DNA of 64,000 nucleotides, taken from contig NZ_AP021887.1 of NCBI RefSeq assembly GCF_009731465.1, forward strand, positions 1,482,001 through 1,546,000, given 5' to 3'. The notes beneath the pieces were generated by a model. The model had not been told where the DNA came from and made no database searches. It saw only the letters and a program-made list of their open reading frames with translations. Positions 17,029 to 25,502 of the stretch are shown here, in pieces (positions within the stretch are counted from its first letter, which is position 1; every line of letters begins with the position of its first letter). Position numbers and translations under genes: made by a program. This stretch comes from Streptococcus sp. 116-D4. GTDB taxonomy: Bacteria; Bacillota; Bacilli; Lactobacillales; Streptococcaceae.

Positions 17029-19674
17029 CTACTTCAACGCACTTTTAACCTTTTTCTTGGTGATGATGCGGTCGTTTTTGTTGGCTAGGGATTTGAGTCT
17101 GGCTTCGAGCAGGATTTTTCGACCTGCTTCGTTGCGGGTGTAGACGAGTTGGTAGTTGCCTATGTGTGGTGCGACGGCATTTTGGAAGAGCTGGGCATCT
17201 TCCTTGCGTTTTTCAAAGAGGCTAGGGACTACGAAATACTTGGACTGACCTGCTGGTGCTTTTTGAGCGACTAAGAGGTAGCGTTGATTGTCCACTGGGG
17301 CAAAGAATTCTCCTAAGGCCTTGGAAAAAAGTTCCTTGTCTCGCATACTGCCACCTTTTAGATAGGCAAAGACATTAAAGCTGTCCTTGTCCTCATCGAC
17401 CTGCACGCGCGACTGGTCATCAGACAAATGCCCAGCAGTCACCATGGCTTTACGAATAGCTTCACCAATCTGGCGCAAGCGTTTATAAGGACTCTTGTAG
17501 CTATAGTAGCGAAAGGCTGTAATAGCTAGGAAGAGGACACAAAGAGCTGTCAGCCATGGTAAGGTAAAGAAGGTTAGTCTAAAGACATAGGTCAGGAGAC
17601 TAATGGCAAATACCATCAGAGCGTAGCGAAGCCACTTTTCAGCATCCGCTAGGGCGAGCAGAGGGATTCGTTTGCTGTCGGTTGCTACTTCATTGACAAT
17701 CTCAATCTTGTCAGCAACTATGAGAGATTCCTGCCATTTTTTTCGAAGGGAGGCACGATCCTTGGATAGTTTCATGATCTTCTGGTTATAGTCTTCGAGT
17801 TTCTTTTTCTTAAATGGGAACTCAGGAAAGTTTAAGCGATCTAGACCTGTTTCAATGGTATCTTCCTTATAGGACAAGCCAAGGAAATGGTCCATACGGC
17901 GGGCAAGGGTTTGTAGGTCCTGATAAGGATTGAGGTCTTGTTCTTCTTGATTCTCCTTAGAAAAGACTGGATTTTTGTAAGGTTTGATGGCTACTAGGTG
18001 CCAGATATTGCTAGTCTTATCTTGATGTCCTGGCCAGATACGGATGGCACGGCCCCGCATTTGATTGCTGAGCATAAAGCTTCCGACAAAACTCCCGAGG
18101 ATGAGAGAGTTGACGCAAGGCGCATCCCATCCTTCTCCCAAGAGAGACTTGGTTCCGACCAAGACCTGGATAGAACCACGTTGGAAGAGTTCGGTCACAG
18201 CTGCGACCATCCCCTTAAAGCTGGATGGAAAGCCTACCTGGAGATAAGCACCTTGATCGAGTTTTCCGATGGCAGAGAAGGTCAAGCTAGTGTTTGGAAT
18301 GAGTGCTTGAAGTTCTGCCTTGACACTAGCCGGTATGATTACGACACTACCTGAAAGGACTGCTATAGGGACAGACAAACCTTGCTTTTGTGCACTTCTG
18401 CGAATAGTTTCAAAGTAAGGGAGGACACCTAATTGCGTGATTGGTGCTTGGTCATCTCCCAGATAGCTGGCAAAATCCTGACGGATATAGTCCGCCAAAA
18501 CCAACTGTCTCAAGTCCTTTCCTAGACTGGCATACTCAGTTTCAAAGATAGATGCAATCCCAGCTAGTTTTCCTAGAGATTGGTTGAGGATTTGGTCATT
18601 GGCCTTGGATTTGACCAAGAAAACCTGACGTTTTTCAATCAACCCTCTTGATTTCAGTTCTGCTTCTATCTTTTTCTTTGTCTCCTGCGGATCCTCATAC
18701 CAGTCAGGTGTCTGATAGAGAAGGCCTTGCAAGAGAACTTCGAGCCAGTAGTAATTAAGAGCAGGCAAACCTTCAGCACCTAGTAAATCTTGTAGATGCT
18801 TGGGGATTTCCTGTTTTTGAGCCTGTAGATAAATGAGGAGCGCTAAGAGATACTTGGGATCCTCAAGGAGCATATCCGCAGAAATTTCCCCTTTGAGAAC
18901 CTTGGAACTCCGAATCAACTCTTGGAAGTCAGGATCAACGACTAGTTGGCTAACATACTGCCACTTGGTGTCTTCAAACTCTTCCAAGCGCTTGTCCTCT
19001 TCCTTAGTCGGAAAACAGATATAAACAAAATCCTGATGAGGGCAAAGAGTGTCTTCCTTGACTAGTTCAGGTACCGTGATTTCTTGATCGATCTCCCCGC
19101 ACATTCGGATATAGCGTTCCCAGAGTTCAGGCTCGCTGTCATATGGTGGTGTCGCTGTCAGGGAGATGACTTGCAGCGGTCCATACTGCTTGCGAAAGGC
19201 TTCCAGACTTTTCCACCATTCATTGCGCAGGTGGTGGCATTCGTCCAAGCAAAGAGTCGCAACTTTCTGAGCTCTTAGGCTTGCAAGCAAGTCAAACCCC
19301 ACAAAGTCCTCAACCTCGCCGTTATCTTCTTGAGATTGCATCTGTTGCATGGCACTGTGAAAGGCTTGGTAGGTGGCAATGGTGATTTGCTTCATGTCCT
19401 TGAGATTTTGAGACACGAGACTTGTGACCTGGTTCTCATCCTCTAAAAAGGCCTGGCGAATCCTATCCACCCATTGTTCCCGGATGATCACTGTCGGTAC
19501 CAAAACGAGGGCAGGCTTATCAAAGCGGGCAATCAACTCGATTCCTATGGTTGTTTTCCCTGAACCTGGTGCTGCCACCAAGTGAACATGCCCATCTGCT
19601 TGGTATTCTTGGAAGTTGTCCAAGACCTGTTTTTGGTAGTTGCGCCAAGTGCCATTAAACTTCAATCCTAACAT
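17029..19674 (-). CDS. SF2 DEAD/DEAH-type helicase with C-terminal membrane segments
   Basis: 881 aa. Walker A APGSGKTT (about 36-43), DECH box (about 144-147), motif III SLTATPP, and helicase C-terminal motifs GTKSLLGEGWDAP and QMRGRAIR. Two hydrophobic stretches near residues 690-735 (LRYALMVFAISLLTYVF and WLTALCVLFLAITAF) predict a membrane hairpin, unusual for a helicase, followed by about 150 residues without a domain I know. Start at 19674: the in-frame ATG at 19686 lies within the Shine-Dalgarno GAGGA. Function unknown; it stands beside a restriction remnant. Confidence 0.75.
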   Translation of the reverse strand: MLGLKFNGTWRNYQKQVLDNFQEYQADGHVHLVAAPGSGKTTIGIELIARFDKPALVLVPTVIIREQWVDRIRQAFLEDENQVTSLVSQNLKDMKQITIATYQAFHSAMQQMQSQEDNGEVEDFVGFDLLASLRAQKVATLCLDECHHLRNEWWKSLEAFRKQYGPLQVISLTATPPYDSEPELWERYIRMCGEIDQEITVPELVKEDTLCPHQDFVYICFPTKEEDKRLEEFEDTKWQYVSQLVVDPDFQELIRSSKVLKGEISADMLLEDPKYLLALLIYLQAQKQEIPKHLQDLLGAEGLPALNYYWLEVLLQGLLYQTPDWYEDPQETKKKIEAELKSRGLIEKRQVFLVKSKANDQILNQSLGKLAGIASIFETEYASLGKDLRQLVLADYIRQDFASYLGDDQAPITQLGVLPYFETIRRSAQKQGLSVPIAVLSGSVVIIPASVKAELQALIPNTSLTFSAIGKLDQGAYLQVGFPSSFKGMVAAVTELFQRGSIQVLVGTKSLLGEGWDAPCVNSLILGSFVGSFMLSNQMRGRAIRIWPGHQDKTSNIWHLVAIKPYKNPVFSKENQEEQDLNPYQDLQTLARRMDHFLGLSYKEDTIETGLDRLNFPEFPFKKKKLEDYNQKIMKLSKDRASLRKKWQESLIVADKIEIVNEVATDSKRIPLLALADAEKWLRYALMVFAISLLTYVFRLTFFTLPWLTALCVLFLAITAFRYYSYKSPYKRLRQIGEAIRKAMVTAGHLSDDQSRVQVDEDKDSFNVFAYLKGGSMRDKELFSKALGEFFAPVDNQRYLLVAQKAPAGQSKYFVVPSLFEKRKEDAQLFQNAVAPHIGNYQLVYTRNEAGRKILLEARLKSLANKNDRIITKKKVKSALK

Positions 19675-19773
19675 GATTTTCCTCATTCTAAGCTGTCATT
19701 TTCTTATTCCCATTTTACCATACTTGAGTCAAAGTCACACGAAGTATCCCATCTAGTCTTTCTCCTCAAAATA

Positions 19774-19782
19774 TGGTATAGT
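19774..19782 (+). promoter_or_regulatory. Extended -10 promoter for the TVP38-type gene
   Basis: TGG-TATAGT extended -10; no good -35. The start codon at 19811 has GAGGAG. Confidence 0.45.
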
Positions 19783-19810
19783 AGAGTTATACTATCTATG
19801 AGGAGTTTAC

Positions 19811-20428
19811 ATGTCACAGGTTAAACAAATGAAAGCTGTTTCTCCCCTTTTACAGCAAGTTATCAACATCTCATCGATTGCCGGTGGGGTTGGGAGTTTG
19901 ATTTTCTGTATTTGGGCTTATCAGGCTGGGATTTTACAGTCTAAGGAAACCCTCTCTGCCTTTATCCAGCAGGCAGGTATCTGGGGGCCACCTCTCTTTA
20001 TCTTTTTACAGATTTTACAGACGGTCGTCCCTATCATTCCTGGGGCCTTGACCTCAGTAGCTGGCGTCTTTATCTATGGTCACATCATCGGGACAATCTA
20101 CAACTATATCGGGATTGTGATTGGCTGTGCCATTATCTTTTATCTAGTGCGCCTCTATGGAGCTGCCTTTGTCCAGTCCGTCGTCAGCAAGCGTACCTAT
20201 GACAAGTATATCGGCTGGTTGGATAAGGGCAATCGTTTTGACCGTTTCTTTATCTTTATGATGATTTGGCCCATTAGTCCAGCTGACTTTCTCTGTATGC
20301 TGGCTGCCCTGACCAAGATGAGCTTCAAGCGCTATATGACCATCATCATTCTGACCAAGCCCTTTACCCTCGTGGTTTATACCTACGGTTTGACCTATAT
20401 TATCGACTTTTTCTGGCAAATGCTTTGA
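19811..20428 (+). CDS. TVP38/TMEM64 family membrane protein
   Basis: 205 aa, five to six hydrophobic segments, with the VTT/SNARE-associated domain signature GALTSVAGVFIYGHIIGTIYNYIG and the late WPISPADFLCMLAALTKMSFKRY motif. Members of this superfamily act in lipid or small-solute handling at membranes; the streptococcal role is unknown. It is monocistronic with a strong terminator, the first plus-strand gene after a long minus-strand stretch. Confidence 0.85.
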   Translation: MSQVKQMKAVSPLLQQVINISSIAGGVGSLIFCIWAYQAGILQSKETLSAFIQQAGIWGPPLFIFLQILQTVVPIIPGALTSVAGVFIYGHIIGTIYNYIGIVIGCAIIFYLVRLYGAAFVQSVVSKRTYDKYIGWLDKGNRFDRFFIFMMIWPISPADFLCMLAALTKMSFKRYMTIIILTKPFTLVVYTYGLTYIIDFFWQML

Positions 20429-20433
20429 CATGT

Positions 20434-20466
20434 AAAAAATCCGTTTGGCTTCCCAAGCGGATTTTT
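20434..20466 (+). terminator. Terminator after the TVP38-type gene
   Basis: AAAAATCCG...CGGATTTTT stem around a CTTCCCAAG loop. A near copy in direct orientation lies at about 20715-20748. Confidence 0.85.
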
Positions 20467-20555
20467 AGAACGTAGATTGACTATAGCTTGATACTAAATA
20501 TACTTTGGTATGAAAATCATATTTATTTTTCGATAGTGAGGCGAGGACTTACCTA

Positions 20556-20689
20556 GCCTTTCCGCCGTGATAGAAACACCTGAAATCATTAGATTTCAGG
20601 TGTTCGGAAACTTTGAGACATTAGGCTCAAAGTTTAGGTATGGAATTTCGAAGAAAGTCGCTACCGTCCGTAATCACTTAAGGAAAGGC
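20556..20689 (+). repeat. Multi-hairpin structured element, copy 1
   Basis: Outer stem GCCTTTCC (20556) with GGAAAGGC (20682) and GTGAT with ATCAC enclose: hairpin 1, ACACCTGAAATC-ATTA-GATTTCAGGTGT; hairpin 2, AAACTTTGAG-ACATTAGG-CTCAAAGTTT; and a weak GGTA..TACC stem followed by CCGTCCGT. The same layout and joining sequences occur at 47675-47804 on the minus strand. No open frame. Confidence 0.75.
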
Positions 20690-20714
20690 TCAAAAATATT
20701 GTTTTCAACTACAA

Positions 20715-20748
20715 AATCCGTTTTGTTTCCCAAGCGGATTTTGTGCTT
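20715..20748 (-). terminator. Terminator after fructokinase
   Basis: ACAAAATCCG / CGGATTTTGT stem; 33-bp direct repeat of the terminator at 20434. Confidence 0.75.
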
Positions 20749-21635
20749 TATTTTGAAACTTCTTTTGCAAGAACAAAATTCCCAAGTGTGGCAGAACCAT
20801 TTCCTGCGACTGCTGGCGTTACAATGTAATCACGCACATCTGGTACTGGTAGGTAACCGTTGAGAAGAGCTGTAAATTTCTCACGGACACGGTCCAGCAT
20901 GTGTTGTTGAGCCATGACTCCTCCACCAAAGACAATCACGTCTGGGCGAAAAGTCACTGTCGCATTAACCGCAGCTTGAGCGATATAGTAGGCTTGAACA
21001 TCCCAAACAGGGTTGTTGAGTTCAATATTTTCCCCACGAACACCTGTACGAGCTTCCAAACTTGGACCAGCTGCATAGCCTTCCAAACAGCCTTTGTGGA
21101 ATGGACAAACACCGTTGAATTCTTTTTCAATATCCATTGGGTGTCTAGCCACATAATAATGACCCATCTCAGGGTGACCAACACCGCCAATAAACTCGCC
21201 ACGTTGGATAACGCCTGCACCGATACCTGTACCGATTGTATAGTAAACCAAGTTTTCGATACGGCCACCAGCATTATTACGGGCAACCACTTCACCATAA
21301 GCAGAGCTGTTTACGTCTGTAGTGAAGTACATTGGCACGTTTAGGGCGCGACGAAGGGCACCAAGCAAATCCACATTTGCCCAGTTTGGTTTTGGAGTTG
21401 TCGTGATAAAGCCATAGGTTTTTGAGTTTTTATCAATATCAATGGGACCAAATGAACCAACTGCAAGACCAGCAAGGTTGTCGAATTTTGAGAAGAACTC
21501 AATGGTTTTATCGATTGTTTCGATTGGAGTTGTTGTTGGAAATTGTGTTTTTTCTACAACGTTAAAGTTTTCATCACCGACAGCACAGACAAACTTTGTA
21601 CCGCCCGCTTCCAAGCTTCCATATAATTTTGTCAT
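20748..21635 (-). CDS. scrK: Fructokinase (ROK family)
   Basis: 295 aa. Phosphorylates the fructose freed by ScrB from sucrose-6-phosphate. Seen: ATP loop SLEAGGTKFVCAVG near the N-terminus, catalytic region FTTDVNSSAYGE, GTGIGAGVI, and the ROK zinc-binding set H..C-x-H-x-GC-x-EG (VCPFHKGCLEGYAAG near residue 175). Start has AGAGG upstream and a TATAAT -10 about 30 bases before it. Downstream of scrA on the same strand but with its own promoter and a terminator between. Confidence 0.9.
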   Translation of the reverse strand: MTKLYGSLEAGGTKFVCAVGDENFNVVEKTQFPTTTPIETIDKTIEFFSKFDNLAGLAVGSFGPIDIDKNSKTYGFITTTPKPNWANVDLLGALRRALNVPMYFTTDVNSSAYGEVVARNNAGGRIENLVYYTIGTGIGAGVIQRGEFIGGVGHPEMGHYYVARHPMDIEKEFNGVCPFHKGCLEGYAAGPSLEARTGVRGENIELNNPVWDVQAYYIAQAAVNATVTFRPDVIVFGGGVMAQQHMLDRVREKFTALLNGYLPVPDVRDYIVTPAVAGNGSATLGNFVLAKEVSK

Positions 21636-21735
21636 GATAAACCTCTTGTTTTTATTTTCTTTATTATAGCATATTTCGAAAGTCTAAATTTCTCTATTTT
21701 TAAGATTTTCCTCTGTAAATCTTACCATTCAAGCA

Positions 21736-21766
21736 AAAACGAACAAACATGTCATTTGTTCGTTTT
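21736..21766 (-). terminator. Terminator after scrA
   Basis: AACGAACAAAT / ATTTGTTCGTT type stem followed by TTTTTG on the minus strand. Confidence 0.8.
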
Positions 21767-21783
21767 CATTTTGAGAGAGAGTA

Positions 21784-23667
21784 TTAAGCTTTCACTTCGA
21801 TCACAGCATCCCCCTTCGCAACAGAACCTGTTGCGACTGGAGCTACTGAAGCGTAGTCAGCTGTATTTGTAACGATAACCATTGTTGTATCATCAAGTCC
21901 AGCTGCAGCGATTTTGTTTGAGTCAAATGTTCCAAGAACATCGCCCGCTTTCACCTTGTCACCTTGGGAAACTTTTTTGTCAAATCCTTCACCGTTCATT
22001 GAAACAGTGTCGATACCAACGTGAATCAAGATTTCAGCTCCGTTTGCTGTTTTCAAACCATAAGCATGCCCTGTTGGGAAGACGATTGTCACTTCAGCAT
22101 CAGCTGGTGCATAGACAACATCTTGACTAGGTTTCACAGCGATTCCTTGTCCCATAGCTCCACTTGAGAAAACTGGGTCGTTCACATCAGCAAGAGCTAC
22201 AACGTCACCAACGATTGGAGTTTGGATGACACCTTCGCTAGGAGCAACAACAGTACCAGTTACCGCTTCGTCAACCAAACGTTCAGTTGTAGTTTCTGAA
22301 GCTACTTCTGCTTCATCTTCATAACCAAACATGTAAGTAAGAGCAAAACCAAGAGCAAATGATACAGCTACCATAAGAAGGTATTGTGGAAGTTGTCCGT
22401 TACCAATGTAGAGCATTGTACCTGGGATGATAGTGATACCATTACCAGTACCAGCAAGACCAAGGATAGATGCCAATCCACCACCGATAGCACCAGCGAT
22501 CAATGAAAGGAAGAATGGTTTACGGAAACGCAAGTTAACCCCGAAGATAGCAGGCTCTGTAATACCAAGGAAGGCAGAAAGAGCAGCAGGGAAAGCAAGT
22601 GTTTTAAGTTTAGGATTTTTAGTTTTCACACCAACGGCTACTGTCGCAGCACCTTGAGCAGTCATGGCAGCTGTGATGATAGCGTTGAATGGGTTAGCAT
22701 GGTCAGCAGCAAGCAATTGAACTTCAAGCAAGTTGAAGATGTGGTGAACACCTGATACGACGATTAATTGGTGAACTCCACCAATCAAGAAACCACCTAG
22801 TCCGAATGGCAAGTTAAGAATTGCTTTAGTTCCAATGAGAATGTAGTTTTCAACAACGTGGAAGACTGGTCCGATAATAAACAAACCAAGAATTGACATA
22901 ACCAAAAGTGTTACGAATGGTGTCACCAAGAGGTCAAGAACGTCTGGAACAACTTTACGAACAGCTTTTTCAAATTTAGCTCCGACAACCCCGATGATGA
23001 AGGCTGGAAGAACTGAACCTTGCAAACCTACAACTGGGATAAATCCGAAGAACTGCATTGCAGTTACTTCACCACCAGAAGCAACAGCCCAGGCATTTGG
23101 AAGTGAGCCAGATACGAGCATCATACCAAGGACGATACCAACGGCTGGGTTACCACCGAATACACGGAAGGTTGACCAAACAACCAATCCTGGCAAGATG
23201 ATAAAGGCTGTGTCAGTCAAGATTTGAGTGTAAGTTGTCACATCTTGTGGAAGTGTCATTCCGAGAGCAGTCAAGAGACCACGAACACCCATGAAGAGAC
23301 CAGTCGCTACGATAACTGGAATGATTGGTACGAAAACGTCACCGAAAGTACGGATCGCACGTTGGAACCAGTTTCCTTGTTTCGCAGCTTCTGCTTTCAT
23401 GTCATCTTTAGATGATGTTGGCAAGCCAAGCGCAACAACTTCATCGTACATTTTGTTAACTGTACCTGTACCAAAGATGATTTGGTATTGACCTGAGTTA
23501 AAGAAAGCACCTTGAACTTTTTCCAAGTTCTCAATCACTTCTTTATTGATTTTTCCTTCATCTTTGACCATGACACGTAGACGAGTCGCACAGTGGGCAA
23601 CACTGTTGACATTTTCACGTCCGCCCAAGGCATCGATGACTTTTTTTGCAATTTCCTGATTGTTCAT
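21784..23667 (-). CDS. scrA: Sucrose-specific PTS enzyme IIBCA
   Basis: 627 aa. Imports sucrose and phosphorylates it to sucrose-6-phosphate. Order: EIIB (phosphocysteine in AHCATRLRV, near residue 26), EIIC (multiple membrane segments, about 105-450, GITEPAIFGV motif), EIIA at the C-terminus with the phosphohistidine in ILIHVGIDTV. Start at the ATG 23667 (AAGGAG 10 bases before); an in-frame TTG at 23673 is possible. Divergent from scrB; a cre-like site lies upstream. Confidence 0.94.
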   Translation of the reverse strand: MNNQEIAKKVIDALGGRENVNSVAHCATRLRVMVKDEGKINKEVIENLEKVQGAFFNSGQYQIIFGTGTVNKMYDEVVALGLPTSSKDDMKAEAAKQGNWFQRAIRTFGDVFVPIIPVIVATGLFMGVRGLLTALGMTLPQDVTTYTQILTDTAFIILPGLVVWSTFRVFGGNPAVGIVLGMMLVSGSLPNAWAVASGGEVTAMQFFGFIPVVGLQGSVLPAFIIGVVGAKFEKAVRKVVPDVLDLLVTPFVTLLVMSILGLFIIGPVFHVVENYILIGTKAILNLPFGLGGFLIGGVHQLIVVSGVHHIFNLLEVQLLAADHANPFNAIITAAMTAQGAATVAVGVKTKNPKLKTLAFPAALSAFLGITEPAIFGVNLRFRKPFFLSLIAGAIGGGLASILGLAGTGNGITIIPGTMLYIGNGQLPQYLLMVAVSFALGFALTYMFGYEDEAEVASETTTERLVDEAVTGTVVAPSEGVIQTPIVGDVVALADVNDPVFSSGAMGQGIAVKPSQDVVYAPADAEVTIVFPTGHAYGLKTANGAEILIHVGIDTVSMNGEGFDKKVSQGDKVKAGDVLGTFDSNKIAAAGLDDTTMVIVTNTADYASVAPVATGSVAKGDAVIEVKA

Positions 23668-23705
23668 TTGCAAAAATCTCCTTATATAAAATTTTGTAAA
23701 GTGTT

Positions 23706-23719
23706 TGAAAGCGATTTTA
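23706..23719 (-). promoter_or_regulatory. cre-like site upstream of scrA
   Basis: TGAAAGCGATTTTA matches 13 of 14 positions of TGWAANCGNTNWCA. It lies 39-52 bases before the scrA start, suited to CcpA or ScrR repression. Confidence 0.55.
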
Positions 23720-23984
23720 TCCGCCCTACGACTATTATTTTATCATGTTTTAAAAATATGTCAAGCGTTTTGCAGAAAAAATATTTGTTTCTTGGTGCAA
23801 TGTCTTTTATTTTGATAGATTTTGATAGTTTATTAAGAAATTCTTTAAAAAATTAGTTTAAAATCTGAGTTAAAAAGAATTTTCTTTCACTTTCTTTTAA
23901 TTTTTTGTAGCTAGATGATTGATTTTTTAGTTTCAGTTTATGACTAACGTTTGACAGTTTTTTCTCTTTTTTAACATAAAAGAC

Positions 23985-24013
23985 TTGCTTTTTTAACCGA
24001 AAACGGTTACTAT
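23985..24013 (+). promoter_or_regulatory. scrB promoter with ScrR operator in the spacer
   Basis: TTGCTT (23985-23990), 17-base spacer, TACTAT (24008-24013). The palindrome AACCGAAAACGGTT (23995-24008) fills the spacer, where a LacI-type repressor would block RNA polymerase. A TTGACA at 23951 may be a second -35. Confidence 0.65.
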
Positions 24014-24047
24014 TAAAAGTGATAAGATTTTTGGAGGAATAAAATAA

Positions 24048-25502
24048 ATGGAATGGACAACTGAGCGTCGTTATAGACTTTATCAAGATTGGACGCAAGA
24101 AGAAATTCAACATATAAAGAAAAATATGGCACAATCTCCATGGCATACTCATTACCATGTTGAGCCAAAAACAGGACTTCTCAACGACCCAAATGGCTTT
24201 TCTTACTTTGATGGGAAGTGGATCCTCTTTTATCAGAACTTTCCTTTTGGTGCAGCCCACGGTTTGAAATCTTGGGTGCAATTGGAAAGCGAAGACTTGG
24301 TTCACTTCACAGAAACTGGTGTCAAAGTTTTGCCTGATACTCCATTAGATAGCCACGGTGCCTACTCTGGTTCTGCCATGCAGTTTGGCGATAACTTGTT
24401 CCTATTTTATACGGGAAATGTCCGTGATGAAAACTGGATTCGTCACCCTTACCAGATTGGTGCTTTGATGGATAAGGATGGTAAGATTACAAAGATTGAC
24501 AAGATCTTGATTGACCAGCCAGCAGACTCTACTGATCACTTCCGTGATCCGCAAATTTTTAACTTCAAGGGCCAATACTATGCGATCGTCGGTGGACAGG
24601 ACTTGGAGAAAAAAGGATTCGTCCGTCTCTACAAGGCTGTAGACAACGACTATACAAACTGGCAAGCAGTTGGCAACCTTGACTTTGCTAACGACCGTAC
24701 TGCCTACATGATGGAATGCCCAAATCTGGTCTTTGTAGGGGAGCAACCTGTCCTCCTCTACTGCCCACAAGGATTGGATAAGAACGTTCTAGACTACGAT
24801 AATATCTTTCCAAATATGTATAAGATTGGGGCTTCCTTTGACCCTGAAAATGCCAAAATGGTAGATGTGTCTCAACTTCAAAACATGGATTATGGTTTCG
24901 AAGCCTATGCAACTCAAGCCTTCAACGCTCCTGATGGGCGTGCTCTAGCTGTTAGCTGGCTTGGTTTGCCTGATATTTCATATCCATCTGACCGTTTTGA
25001 CCACCAAGGAACCTTCTCTTTGGTCAAGGAACTCACTATCAAAGATGGCAAACTCTACCAATACCCAGTCGCAGCTATCAAGGACCTTCGTGCTACTGAA
25101 GAAGCCTTCTCAAACCGTGCTCAAACCAAGAACACTTACGAACTCGAACTCAACTTAGAAGCCAATAGTCAGAGCGAGATTGTTTTACTTGCTGACAAAG
25201 AAGGCAAGGGACTTTCCATCAACTTTGACCTTGCAAATGGTCAAGTGACAGTGGATCGTAGCCATGCTGGTGAACAGTATGCACAAGAATTTGGGACTAC
25301 TCGTTCTTGCCCAATCGACAATCAGGCCACTACTGCTACGATTTTCATCGATAACTCTGTCTTTGAAATTTTCATCAACAAAGGAGAAAAAGTATTTTCT
25401 GGTCGTGTCTTCCCACATGCGGACCAAAATGGTATTCTCATCAAATCTGGAAACCTAACTGGAACTTACTATGAATTAGATTATGGTCGCAAAACTAACT
25501 GA
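24048..25502 (+). CDS. scrB: Sucrose-6-phosphate hydrolase (GH32)
   Basis: 484 aa. Splits sucrose-6-phosphate into glucose-6-phosphate and fructose. Catalytic motifs: nucleophile in LLNDPNGF (near residue 47), FRDPQIF (transition-state aspartate, near 165) and MECPNL (acid/base glutamate, near 222). C-terminal beta-sandwich ends with FIDNSVFEIFINKGEKVFSGR. GGAGG precedes the ATG. Its end overlaps scrR by 20 bases. Confidence 0.95.
   Translation: MEWTTERRYRLYQDWTQEEIQHIKKNMAQSPWHTHYHVEPKTGLLNDPNGFSYFDGKWILFYQNFPFGAAHGLKSWVQLESEDLVHFTETGVKVLPDTPLDSHGAYSGSAMQFGDNLFLFYTGNVRDENWIRHPYQIGALMDKDGKITKIDKILIDQPADSTDHFRDPQIFNFKGQYYAIVGGQDLEKKGFVRLYKAVDNDYTNWQAVGNLDFANDRTAYMMECPNLVFVGEQPVLLYCPQGLDKNVLDYDNIFPNMYKIGASFDPENAKMVDVSQLQNMDYGFEAYATQAFNAPDGRALAVSWLGLPDISYPSDRFDHQGTFSLVKELTIKDGKLYQYPVAAIKDLRATEEAFSNRAQTKNTYELELNLEANSQSEIVLLADKEGKGLSINFDLANGQVTVDRSHAGEQYAQEFGTTRSCPIDNQATTATIFIDNSVFEIFINKGEKVFSGRVFPHADQNGILIKSGNLTGTYYELDYGRKTN

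Larger units (their letters stand above)
20429..20747. other. Intergenic region between convergent TVP38-type and fructokinase genes
   Basis: 319 bp with no gene. Two similar terminator-like hairpins bound it (20434-20466 and about 20715-20748); between them is the structured element at 20556-20689. Confidence 0.75.
23668..24047. other. scrA-scrB divergent control region
   Basis: 380 bp, very AT-rich, without a gene. Contains the cre-like site near scrA, a second AAGCGTTTTGCA half-match near 23763, and the scrB promoter with its operator. Confidence 0.7.

Noticed and set aside
16049..19674. HsdR fragment and SF2 helicase as two halves of one split HsdR
   Set aside because: The helicase lies upstream, not downstream, of the nuclease domain, has its own complete N-terminus and ends in membrane segments not found in HsdR.
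20556..20689. Riboswitch or T-box leader
   Set aside because: No gene follows in the same direction; the next gene is convergent.
20567..20863. Plus-strand frame of 98 codons after the TVP38-type gene
   Set aside because: Crosses the structured element, a terminator and the antisense end of scrK; no ribosome site.
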